This document shows, one piece after another, positions 55,001-64,000 of a stretch of 64,000 nucleotides of DNA; positions within the stretch are counted from its first letter, which is position 1, and each line of letters starts with the position of its first letter. A program made the translations under genes and the position numbers. The stretch comes from Solwaraspora sp. WMMD791 (GTDB taxonomy: Bacteria; Actinomycetota; Actinomycetes; Mycobacteriales; Micromonosporaceae), in the NCBI RefSeq assembly GCF_029581195.1, contig NZ_CP120737.1, positions 3,759,001 through 3,823,000 on the forward strand, given 5' to 3'. Below the pieces are notes generated by a model. That model was not told the DNA's origin. It saw nothing but the letters and a program-made list of their open reading frames with translations, and searched no databases.

Positions 55001-55281
55001 AAGGCCAGCGCGACCATCCGCTCCTTGTGGACCTCCTGGGCGAGCGCCGACACGTCCACCGAGATCTCGGCCATCGAGCGCACCATCCGGGCGTCGAGCG
55101 CGCCCTGACCGACGTCGACCAGCCGTACGGTGGCCAGAGCGGCGACCGCGGCCAGCGGCACCACCAGGATGAGGGCCAGTTTGGACCTGATCCGGGCGTC
55201 TCGCAGCCGCGGCACCCATCGCAACGGCGCACGCCGCTTCCGCGGGCCGTTGTCGGGCAGGGTCGTCGGTCCAGTCCTCAC
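52024..55281 (-). CDS. cvnA: conservon sensor histidine kinase with extracellular NIT-like domain (CvnA)
   Basis: 1085 residues. GTG at 55281 follows GGAGG with 7 bases spacing. TM1 about 33-53, an all-helical outside domain 55-330 with the look of the nitrate/nitrite-sensing NIT family (DVSALAQEVHKERMVALAFLAG near 76-97), TM2 331-352, a HAMP region, a dimerisation helix with His482 (LDHLATRMRRNDEN), and a HATPase domain with N-box ELLDNAT (554-560) and DRGLGLS (586-592). From 660 to the end the protein is disordered and rich in Pro, Ala, Gly, Thr. The nitrate assimilation block lies directly beyond the conservon. The ligand is inferred from the domain type, not shown. Confidence 0.93.
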   Translation of the reverse strand: MRTGPTTLPDNGPRKRRAPLRWVPRLRDARIRSKLALILVVPLAAVAALATVRLVDVGQGALDARMVRSMAEISVDVSALAQEVHKERMVALAFLAGDGADPEAYNVQVRRTDERVVAYTVERDRAGDVPDAVDRQLVAIDDHLDTLNATRQEVLSRGEMPVQEAVLRYGVILSDLISYGEVLGQVSGDGEVPDSLRAVAAFARAKAATAEEEAIVFAALSGGRLEEEQFSSYLATLTGQQEALLSFSLAASPWEQALVDNSVTGDAVFLADRVATEITRSVGQQSRIGATQAARTVGAVNDLMRWAEIQLEARLLQRATEVSTNVTRQAIIESILVLIALVLAIALAVVLARSLNDSLRRLRDGALSVADRDLPEAVAKLRDVNDLNDRGPEEIVRSLRDPIRLPNRDEVGEVGRAFNVVHREAVRIAAEQAALRASVSAMFLSLARRSQTLVDRMIGELDTIERNEEDPKRLAQLFQLDHLATRMRRNDENLLVLAGADSTAPRREDALLVDAMRAAQSEVEAYNRIEFGTIDTDILIAATAVNDVVRLVAELLDNATRFSPPTTTVVADARRLRDYVLIQVEDRGLGLSEEQLDNLNRRLAEPSTMDVSAFRLMGLAVVSRLAGRYGIRVELRPNVDGGTLAQVTLPSSILVLPQRTREPVAGRGRPGLAAEPISAAPTSGGTWAPVSGPPISGPPISGPPVSAAPARTATLTDQWHNARSSQWNAVAGAPTAAFPAVTPGRGAPAAGPVPPAPVPAPAAAAPATAVPAPAPPAGPSPPSFNPAAPLAGYATTAEPAANLSPPTVAYPTLRASGLRGSGGPGDQPLIPATAHPLAPVVRTAGQLPQGPAAGGQGVGGQGAARPEDATEMPIFREMEAVWFRAQGQADTKVFQMPTAGHAPDAATPSAGATLSTGATAPTAAYPTTTSTRPPLPARNPGQSAPAPAAYSAPVQPNAAPQSTTAPPTHAPSTAGASGGAATGATPRQRAGDSGAWRTAADEGWARASQAAEPAVAGITRSGLPKRQPQAQLVPGGVEPAASRGPTRRTPDEVRGLLSAYHRGVQRGRTAGSEQYRATSTKENSE

Positions 55282-55745
55282 GACATCGCCTCCGTCGCTA
55301 TCTCCACACGCGGACTGCCGACCGGTGCCTGATGCAGCGGTGAGCGCCGCATGCGGCACGGCCGCGATTTCATCAGAAGTGGACCCTGTTGGGAAGCCTC
55401 AGCTAGGCAGGAATCAGTCGCACGGCACCGATTCATCCCTGAGTTACCGGACAGTATGAGCGCCACACCGCTCTGATCAGGGCGGATGGAACTTCCACCG
55501 ACAGTTGCATCGGCAGTGTCACTGTTCGCGACCACTTCTCGCCGCCAACATGTGAGACACACTTCCCGGAACCGGATGACCGGCGCGCTTGACCAGAACG
55601 CCGCCCATTGGCAAGGTTTCCACGTTTGCAGGCTCCGCGCACACCGTACGGCATGCCGTCGGCGCGACTTCTATTGAGGACGCGACAACACGTACCGCCG
55701 CCGGCCGGACCGGTTGCGCATCCGCCGCGTACCTGGAGGACTGAC
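55282..55745. other. 464-base divergent regulatory region between cvnA and the binding-protein gene
   Basis: Lower in GC than the flanking genes. A perfect 10-base palindrome CGGCATGCCG lies at 55649-55658. No protein-like frame, RNA gene or long hairpin was recognised; it should contain the two divergent promoters. Confidence 0.6.
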
Positions 55746-56939
55746 TTGAGGCCCATCCGTTCCGCCGTCGCGACGGCGCTCGCATCCACATTGCTGGCCT
55801 CTTCGCTCGCGGGATGCCAGTTCGGTAGTGATTCGACAGCCGAGGGCGAGATCGTCATCGCCGCCGATCTTGAGCTGTCCGGTGCCGCTGCGGCGGTCGG
55901 CAAGGGCTACCAGCGCGCTCTCGAACTCAGGGTCGAACAGATCAACGAGTCAGGGCTGCTGGGTGGTCGCACCATCCGGCTCGACGTGCGGGACAACCGT
56001 TCTGATCCCAGTGAATCGTTGCGCAACATCGGCGATTTCACCAGCAACTCCCAGGTCACCGCAATCATCATGGGCAGCTGCAGTGACTGCGCCGTCGGCG
56101 CGGCCCGGACACTCAACGACAAGCGGGTGCCGACGATCTCGCTGGCGCCGGCGACCGCCGTGGCCACTCCGGTCGCCGAGCGGCGGTACGTGTTCAAGCT
56201 GGGGCCCAACGCGGCCGACAGCGCCGCCACCATCGCCAACGAACTCCGCCGCCGTGGCATCCGGCAGGCCAGCCTGCTGCACACCGACGACGAGTACGGC
56301 AAGGACGGCCTGCGGGTGATGTCCGCCGAGCTGGACAAGCTCGACATCGACCTGGTCGCCAGCAAGCAGGTCCGCACCACCGACACCGATGTCAGCCAGG
56401 CGGTTTCGGCGTTGGCGGAGCCGGAGGACGACGACGAGAATCCGGGCGCACTGCTGGTCTGGACGTCGGCCGAGCAGGCCGTCCTGGCCGCCGACAGCGC
56501 GGCGCAGGTCGACTACCCCGGGCCGGTCTTCTTCGACGCCGCCGCCGCCGGGGACCTGTTCCTGACCGGTGGCTCCGCCAACGGAGCCGAGGGCGTCAAC
56601 CTGGTCTTCACCCAGACCATGGTGATCGACGACGTGATCGCCAACACCCCGGCGAAGGCCGCCCGTAAGCAGTGGTTCCGCGACTACACCGCCCGGTTCG
56701 GCAGCTACTACGGCTTCTCGTCGTTCGCCGCCGACGCCGTGCAGCTGATCGCCGAGGCGGTGGCCCTGTCCAGCGGCGAGACGGTCGACCGCGAGGCCGT
56801 CCGGGAGGTGCTGGAGACGACCCAGCTCGACGGGCTCTCCGGGCCGATCCGGATGACGCCGGACAACCACTCGGGGCTGATGCCGCAGGCGCTGACGATG
56901 CTGGTGTTCCGGGGTGGCCGCTGGCGGCTGGCCAGCTGA
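55746..56939 (+). CDS. orphan branched-chain-amino-acid-type binding lipoprotein
   Basis: 397 residues. The start is a TTG at 55746 with GGAGG 6 bases before it; no ATG or GTG gives a proper signal peptide. The lipobox is LAGC (SSLAGCQFG). The mature part is a type I periplasmic-binding fold of the LivJ class (DLELSGAAAAVGKGYQRALELRVEQIN, IIMGSCSDCAVGAARTLNDKRVPTISLAPAT, SLLHTDDEYGKDGL, YGFSSFAADAVQLIAEAV). No permease or ATPase of the Liv type is near. It is divergent from the conservon kinase, which suggests that it could serve as a sensor rather than a transporter; this is inference. Confidence 0.85.
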   Translation: MRPIRSAVATALASTLLASSLAGCQFGSDSTAEGEIVIAADLELSGAAAAVGKGYQRALELRVEQINESGLLGGRTIRLDVRDNRSDPSESLRNIGDFTSNSQVTAIIMGSCSDCAVGAARTLNDKRVPTISLAPATAVATPVAERRYVFKLGPNAADSAATIANELRRRGIRQASLLHTDDEYGKDGLRVMSAELDKLDIDLVASKQVRTTDTDVSQAVSALAEPEDDDENPGALLVWTSAEQAVLAADSAAQVDYPGPVFFDAAAAGDLFLTGGSANGAEGVNLVFTQTMVIDDVIANTPAKAARKQWFRDYTARFGSYYGFSSFAADAVQLIAEAVALSSGETVDREAVREVLETTQLDGLSGPIRMTPDNHSGLMPQALTMLVFRGGRWRLAS

Positions 56940-56966
56940 CCGACCCGTCGGTCGACTCGACCCCAC

Positions 56967-57016
56967 GCGCGGACGGGTCGGTCCCACCGTTGCCGGTGGG
57001 ACCGACCCGTCCGCGC
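56967..57016. terminator. bidirectional terminator hairpin, 23-bp perfect stem
   Basis: Bases 56967-56989 and 56994-57016 are exact reverse complements with a TTGC loop. It lies between the convergent binding-protein gene (ends 56939) and permease gene (ends 57028). The most stable hairpin seen in the window. Confidence 0.85.
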
Positions 57017-57027
57017 TGCGGTGCCGG

Positions 57028-57867
57028 TCAGCGGGCCGAGGTGGTCTCCCGGACCCAGGGCAGCAGCTGCCGTTCGACCAGTACGACGCTGAAGTAGAGC
57101 ACGATGCTCATCAACGCGACCAGGATGATCGCGGCCCCAGCGGCGGCGGTCTCCCCCATCCCGCCGGTCTGCACGATGAAGTAACCCAGGCCCTCCTCAC
57201 CGGCGTAGAACTCACCGATGATCGCGCCGATCGCGGCCAGCGGCATCGCGACCTTCAATCCGACGAAGATCTGCGGCAGCGCGGCCGGCAACCGCACCTT
57301 GCGGAACGTCTGCCAGCGGGAGGCGTCCAACGACCGGGCCAGTTCGGCGAGGTCGGCGGGGGTGGAGGTCAGCCCGGTCGCGGTGCCCAGCACGATCGGG
57401 AAGAAGCAGAGCAGGAAGACCATCGTCAGGATCGGCTGCTGACCCCACCCGAGGGTGGCGACGAGCAGCGGCGCGAGCGCGATCTTCGGTACGGCGTTGA
57501 GCGCCACCAGCAACGGGGAGAACATCCGCTCGACCGTCTGGGAGATGGCCAGCGCCAGCCCGATCAGCACCCCGACGACAGTGGATAGAGCGAAGCCGGT
57601 GACGGTCTCGAGGGTGGTCGTCAGGGTGTGCTCCAGCAGTCGCTGGGCACGCGGGGTGAAGGCACCCCACACGTCCTGCGGGGGTGGTAGCACCGCCGGG
57701 TGGACCAGTTGGAGCACGCTGGTGGCCAGCCACCAGGCGAGCCCCGTCACCAGCAGGCCGGCCAGTGGCAGCAGCACGGCGGCGGCCCGGCCACCGCCGG
57801 GCCGCCCCGGCGGCGCGGCCACGGGCACGGCCCGTACCGGTCGGGCCGCAGGTTTGAGTACGGTCAT
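57028..57867 (-). CDS. ABC transporter permease, NitT/TauT type
   Basis: 279 residues with about six membrane spans. ATG at 57867 follows GAGGAG; a GTG two codons earlier abuts that site. The EAA-like loop (ELARSLDASRWQTFRKVRLPAALPQIFVGLKVAMPLAAIGAIIGEF) identifies the SsuC/TauC/ThiX family. With the binding protein upstream in the same transcript and the ATPase gene at 59296 it forms one importer. The cargo (sulfonate, pyrimidine precursor or other small molecule) cannot be told from the permease. Confidence 0.92.
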   Translation of the reverse strand: MTVLKPAARPVRAVPVAAPPGRPGGGRAAAVLLPLAGLLVTGLAWWLATSVLQLVHPAVLPPPQDVWGAFTPRAQRLLEHTLTTTLETVTGFALSTVVGVLIGLALAISQTVERMFSPLLVALNAVPKIALAPLLVATLGWGQQPILTMVFLLCFFPIVLGTATGLTSTPADLAELARSLDASRWQTFRKVRLPAALPQIFVGLKVAMPLAAIGAIIGEFYAGEEGLGYFIVQTGGMGETAAAGAAIILVALMSIVLYFSVVLVERQLLPWVRETTSAR

Positions 57868-57903
57868 CGACACTCCTCGGGCTCGGACTCGGGCCGGCCG
57901 CGA

Positions 57904-57951
57904 GCGGGTACGGGTGGGTCGCCGTCGCGGCGACGACCCACCCGTACCCGC
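57904..57951 (-). other. intercistronic hairpin between binding-protein and permease genes (18-bp stem)
   Basis: Bases 57904-57921 and 57934-57951 are exact reverse complements around 12 bases. It sits directly 3' of the binding-protein gene within the operon, as the hairpin in the xyl operon does. Confidence 0.85.
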
Positions 57952-57957
57952 CGTCGG

Positions 57958-58992
57958 TCAGGACGCGGCGTTCGGCGCCAGGTCGAAGTTGACGACCTGC
58001 TCCGGCTCCAGGCCCGCCGGGATCGCACCGGCACCCTGCAGGATCGCGATGCTGCGGGCGATCCGCTGGCTGTCCAGCGCCCCGACCGGCACGCCGGAGC
58101 TGGTGGACTTGACGAACGCGGCCATCAGCTCGAGTTCGGCGGCGGCGGCGGCCGGGTTGGCCTCCTCCACGTTCTTCGCCAGGATCTCGCCGGCCTCCTG
58201 CGGGTTGGCGATGCTGTACTCCAGGCCCTTGAGCAGCGCGGCGCTGAACCGCTTGACCATCTCCGGGTCCTCCTCGGCGATCTTCGTCGAGGTGATCAGC
58301 ACGTTGCCGTACAGGTCGGTCATGATGTCGCTGTACGGCAGCACGACGGCGGCCTTGCCCTGGGCGACGGTCTCCACGGTGGGCTTACCGACGACGAACT
58401 GGCCGATGCCGTCGACCTGCCCCGAGGCGAGGGTGCCCATCAGGGTCTGCGGGGTGCCGTTGACCCACTCCACCTTGGTCTCGTCGATGCCGGCCAGCGA
58501 TGCGTACGTCGGGAAGAGGTTGCGTACCACCGAGCCGGGGGTGTCGGCGAGCTTCTTGCCTTCCAGGTCCTTCGGGGTGGTGATGCCGTTGCCGTCCAGG
58601 GCGATGATCGCCGCCATGGTGCGTTGCTGGATGCCGGCGACGACGACGAAGTCCTTGGCCTGTCCGTTGCCGAACTGCAACAGGCCACCGGTCAGGTCGA
58701 TCGGGGTGAAGTGGGCCTGTCCGGCGACGACGGTCTTGATGTTGTCGCCGGTGCCGGCACCGGGCTTGATCTCCACATCGAATCCGGCCTCGGTGAAGAA
58801 GCCTTTGTCCTTGGCGACCCAGGCGTACGAATCACGGCCGAAGTTGCCGAAGGAAGTGAGGTACGTCACTTTCTTCACTTCCTCGGCGCCGCCGCCTGAG
58901 GCCTCGTCACCGTCGTCCGCGCTACATGCGCCGGTGACCGCGAGGGCCGCGGCCATGGCGGTTGCGGCGATCGTTCGGGTGAGCCTTGTCAT
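57958..58992 (-). CDS. ABC transporter substrate-binding lipoprotein, NMT1/SsuA type
   Basis: 344 residues. ATG at 58992 follows AAGGA; the longer frame has no signal. The lipobox is VTGAC. The mature protein is a type II binding fold of the NMT1/THI5/SsuA group (VTYLTSFGNFGRDSYAWVAKDKGFFTEAGFDVEIKPG, AGQAHFTPIDLTGGLLQFGNG, FVVVAGIQQRTMAAIIAL). The group includes carriers for sulfonates, nitrate, taurine, pyrimidine precursors and riboflavin; ligand residues are not diagnostic by eye. thiC lies 3.6 kb away, so a thiamine-precursor role is conceivable but unproven. First gene of the minus-strand transcript. Confidence 0.9.
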   Translation of the reverse strand: MTRLTRTIAATAMAAALAVTGACSADDGDEASGGGAEEVKKVTYLTSFGNFGRDSYAWVAKDKGFFTEAGFDVEIKPGAGTGDNIKTVVAGQAHFTPIDLTGGLLQFGNGQAKDFVVVAGIQQRTMAAIIALDGNGITTPKDLEGKKLADTPGSVVRNLFPTYASLAGIDETKVEWVNGTPQTLMGTLASGQVDGIGQFVVGKPTVETVAQGKAAVVLPYSDIMTDLYGNVLITSTKIAEEDPEMVKRFSAALLKGLEYSIANPQEAGEILAKNVEEANPAAAAAELELMAAFVKSTSSGVPVGALDSQRIARSIAILQGAGAIPAGLEPEQVVNFDLAPNAAS

Positions 58993-59295
58993 GAGGGTGT
59001 GTCCTTTCCAACCCGGATGGTTGGTCGACGACCCGCAGGTCGCAGCGCCAACCAGAGGGGGTAGTTGGTCCGGCGCGGCGTCTGACCGGTGGGGGCCGGA
59101 CGGGGCGCCGCGGTCGCGTCGGGAATCTTCGCGGGCAACAGAGTACGAGGGAATGCTGACCAATGCGACAGGCGGTCAGTGTGGATGCCCGACCGGCAGT
59201 AAAAGTGTTTACCGTACGGGTAGTGCGTCGTCGGCATGATCCGGATACTCTGTCCCGGCTGTTGATCGACTCTGGACGAGGGAGCAGCCGGCCGC
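58993..59295. other. 303-base divergent region of the NitT/TauT-type system
   Basis: Contains the ribosome site of the binding-protein gene, a GTAAA-N4-TTTAC palindrome (59199-59212) and a TACTCT hexamer (59246-59251) that could be the -10 of the ATPase transcript. No TPP-type riboswitch core was seen. Confidence 0.55.
59199..59212. promoter_or_regulatory. GTAAA-N4-TTTAC palindrome, candidate operator
   Basis: A perfect 5-base inverted repeat with spacer AGTG, AT-rich against its surroundings, in the divergent region of the split ABC system. It could control both transcripts. The regulator is not encoded nearby. Confidence 0.45.
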
Positions 59296-60081
59296 ATGAT
59301 CGAGCTCAGTGGCGTCGGGCGCACGTTCACCGGCCGGTCCGGCACAGTGGAAGCCCTGCAGGGCATCGACCTGTCGGTCGCCGCCGGCGAGTTCGTCGCG
59401 GTCGTCGGCCGCTCCGGCTGCGGCAAGTCCACCCTGCTGCGGCTGATCGCCGGGCTGCTGCCGACGACCGCCGGCACCGTCACCGTCGGCGGGCAGCGGG
59501 TGGTCAAGGCCCGCCGCGACATCGCGATGCTGTTCCAACGCCCGGCACTGCTGCCCTGGCGGTCGGTGCTGGACAACGTCCTGCTGCCGGTGGAGATCTT
59601 CGGGCTGCGCCGCGCCCAGCACCGGGCCAGGGCACTGGAGCTGCTCGACCTGGTCGGCCTGACCGGATTCGAGAAGCGACTGCCGCACGAGCTCTCCGGC
59701 GGCATGCAGCAACGGGTGTCGCTGTGCCGCTCGCTGATCACCGAGCCGCGGGTCATGCTGATGGACGAGCCGTTCTCCGCCCTGGACGCCCTCACCCGGG
59801 AGGAGTTGTCGGTCGAGCTGCAGCGCATCCACATGGAACGCGCGGCCACCATCGTCTTCGTCACCCATTCGATCGACGAGGCGGTCCTGCTCGCCGACCG
59901 GGTCGTCGTGCTCAGCCCCCGACCGGGGCGGATCCGCAAGATCGTGCCGATCGACATCCCGCGCCCACGCAGCCTGGGGCGCAACGCGCACACCGAGGAC
60001 GTCGCGCGGTGCAGCGCCGACCTGCACGAGGTCCTGATGGAACGGGAATCCCCGGCGTCGGCCGGGATCGGAGGAGAGTGA
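59296..60081 (+). CDS. ABC transporter ATP-binding protein, NitT/TauT type
   Basis: 261 residues. Walker A GRSGCGKST, signature LSGGMQQR, Walker B VMLMDEPFSALDALTREEL and H-loop VTHSIDEAVLLADRV are intact and of the SsuB/TauB class. Should energise the permease and binding protein encoded on the opposite strand, since no other partner is near. The ribosome site is weak (AGGGAG about 11 bases upstream). It ends two bases before the ATG of the flavin-dependent oxidoreductase gene, so the two are coupled. Confidence 0.92.
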   Translation: MIELSGVGRTFTGRSGTVEALQGIDLSVAAGEFVAVVGRSGCGKSTLLRLIAGLLPTTAGTVTVGGQRVVKARRDIAMLFQRPALLPWRSVLDNVLLPVEIFGLRRAQHRARALELLDLVGLTGFEKRLPHELSGGMQQRVSLCRSLITEPRVMLMDEPFSALDALTREELSVELQRIHMERAATIVFVTHSIDEAVLLADRVVVLSPRPGRIRKIVPIDIPRPRSLGRNAHTEDVARCSADLHEVLMERESPASAGIGGE

Positions 60082-60083
60082 CC

Positions 60084-61025
60084 ATGCGGGTCAGCGTGTT
60101 CACCGAACCGCACCGTGGTGCCAGCTACGACGACCAGCTGCGGCTGGCCCGGCTCGCCGAGGAGTCCGGCTTCGAGGGCTACCTGCGGGCCGACCACTAC
60201 CAGTCGATGGGTGAGCAGCTCGCCCTGCCAGGCCCGACCGACGCCTGGCTGACGCTGGCCGCGCTGGCCCGCGAGACGACCCGGATCCGGCTCGGCACCC
60301 TGGTCACCTCGGCCACGTTCCGGCTGCCCGGCCCGCTGGCGGTGATGGTCGCCCAGGTCGACCAGATGAGCGGCGGCCGGGTCGATCTCGGCATCGGCGC
60401 CGGCTGGTACGCCCGCGAGCACACCTCGTACGGGCTGCCGTTCCCGCCGGTCGGCGAACGGTTCGACCGGCTCGCCGAGCAGCTCGAGGTGATCACCGGG
60501 CTGTGGCGGACCCCGGTCGGCGACACGTACAGCTTCTACGGCGACCACTACCAGCTGGTCGACGCGCCGGCGCTGCCAAAGCCGGTGCAGGTGCCCGGCC
60601 CACCGATCATCGTCGGTGGGCGGGGCCCGAAACGCACCCCGGAGCTGGCCGCCCGGTTCGCCGACGAGTTCAACATGCCGTTCAAATCGGTGCCCGAGAC
60701 GGCGGCCGCGTACGAACGGGTGATCGAGGCCTGCCACCGGACCGGGCGTACCGAGCAGGACCGGCCGCCGCTGACCCTGTCGGCCGGCATCGTCATCGCG
60801 ATCGGCCGCACCGACGCCGAAGCCGCCCGCCGGGCCGCGCCGCTGCACGAGAAGAGCGCGCTGCCGCCGGAGGATCCGGTGGTCGGCTCCCCGGCACAGC
60901 TGGTGGACCGGATCGGCGAGTTCGCCGCGATCGGCACGAGCCGGGTGCACCTGCGCTTCATCGACCTGGCCGACCTGGACCACCTCGAGCTGGTCGCCGC
61001 CGAGGTGCTGCCGCAGCTGAGCTGA
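60084..61025 (+). CDS. LLM-class flavin-dependent oxidoreductase
   Basis: 313 residues. ATG at 60084 follows GGAGGAG. Luciferase-like TIM barrel: MRVSVFTEPHRGASYDDQLRLARLAEESGFEGYLRADHY, TTRIRLGTLVTSATFRLPGPLAVMVAQVDQMSGGRVDLGIGAGW, PPIIVGGRGPKRTPELAARFADEFN. The cofactor is FMN or F420; the WYAREHTSYGLPFPPVGERFDRL segment is common in F420-type members of actinobacteria. Co-transcription with a NitT/TauT-type ATPase parallels alkanesulfonate (SsuD) and related monooxygenase clusters, so oxidation of the imported compound is the likely role. Confidence 0.88.
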   Translation: MRVSVFTEPHRGASYDDQLRLARLAEESGFEGYLRADHYQSMGEQLALPGPTDAWLTLAALARETTRIRLGTLVTSATFRLPGPLAVMVAQVDQMSGGRVDLGIGAGWYAREHTSYGLPFPPVGERFDRLAEQLEVITGLWRTPVGDTYSFYGDHYQLVDAPALPKPVQVPGPPIIVGGRGPKRTPELAARFADEFNMPFKSVPETAAAYERVIEACHRTGRTEQDRPPLTLSAGIVIAIGRTDAEAARRAAPLHEKSALPPEDPVVGSPAQLVDRIGEFAAIGTSRVHLRFIDLADLDHLELVAAEVLPQLS

Positions 61026-61084
61026 GGTGGAGCCCGCCGGGTGCACCGGCCGGCGCTGCGGTCGACAGTAGGGGCCGCCCGCCG

Positions 61085-61090
61085 TAGCCT
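61085..61090 (+). promoter_or_regulatory. -10 element for a leaderless transcript (TAGCCT)
   Basis: TAGCCT ends 6 bases before the ATG at 61097; no ribosome site is present. Confidence 0.5.
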
Positions 61091-61096
61091 CCCGGC

Positions 61097-64000
<2,904 letters not shown>

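Noticed and set aside
58993-59295. Possible thiamine (TPP) riboswitch before the NMT1-type ABC genes
   Set aside because: No CTGAGA-type core or matching second stem was found on either strand.

Overview
The window is a chromosomal stretch of a very GC-rich actinobacterium, most likely a member of the Micromonosporaceae (Micromonospora, Salinispora or a relative). The basis is base composition, many GTG and leaderless starts, WhiB and BldM developmental regulators, GroEL with a His-rich tail, a conservon and the gene order. The order rplM-rpsI-glmM ... glmS ... acpS-nnr-alr-tsaE ... tsaB-rimI-tsaD ... groES-groEL ... whiD-bldM ... guaB-guaB3 is the conserved core known from Streptomyces (the whiD/bldM/guaB neighbourhood). 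It is interrupted by accessory blocks. No rRNA, tRNA, insertion sequence, phage or CRISPR array was seen.

Left part (1-13.4 kb): a tandem pair of small paralogous unknown proteins; a guaB-guaB3-M1 peptidase lipoprotein operon on the minus strand; a DUF5319-type protein; divergent bldM-like and whiD-like genes; a membrane-anchored sulfite-oxidase-fold molybdoenzyme; groES-groEL with two CIRCE operators; a methyltransferase with THUMP-like tail; and a YbaK deacylase.

Middle part (13.4-41 kb): a xylose-type ABC operon with its ROK regulator (xylF-xylG-xylH-ROK); a heterodimeric ABC exporter with only one intact ATP site; the t6A genes tsaB-rimI-tsaD; an XRE regulator behind a nested AT-rich palindrome; ung; alr-hydrolase-tsaE; acpS-nnr; a small WXG100-like protein with a WXG-alpha/beta hydrolase (type VII secretion style); glmS; a DapC-type aminotransferase; a membrane-spanning Hsp70-like protein; glmM; rplM-rpsI.

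Right part (41-64 kb): a complete nitrate assimilation block (narK divergent from nitrate reductase, FAD/2Fe-2S electron-transfer protein, nirB, nirD and the NnaR-type HemD/winged-helix regulator) meets, tail to tail, a four-gene conservon. The conservon's histidine kinase has the layout of NIT (nitrate/nitrite sensing) kinases. Divergent from the conservon is an orphan amino-acid-type binding lipoprotein. Then come a NitT/TauT-type ABC system split over two divergent transcripts with a flavin-dependent monooxygenase-like gene, a membrane protein with a Pro/Ala-rich tail, and the 3' part of thiC.

Two recurring features stand out. Ten genes carry a TANNNT hexamer 6-8 bases before an ATG/GTG, the signature of leaderless mRNAs, and this settles several starts. 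Long perfect GC hairpins lie directly 3' of all three ABC binding-protein genes, either inside operons or between convergent genes.
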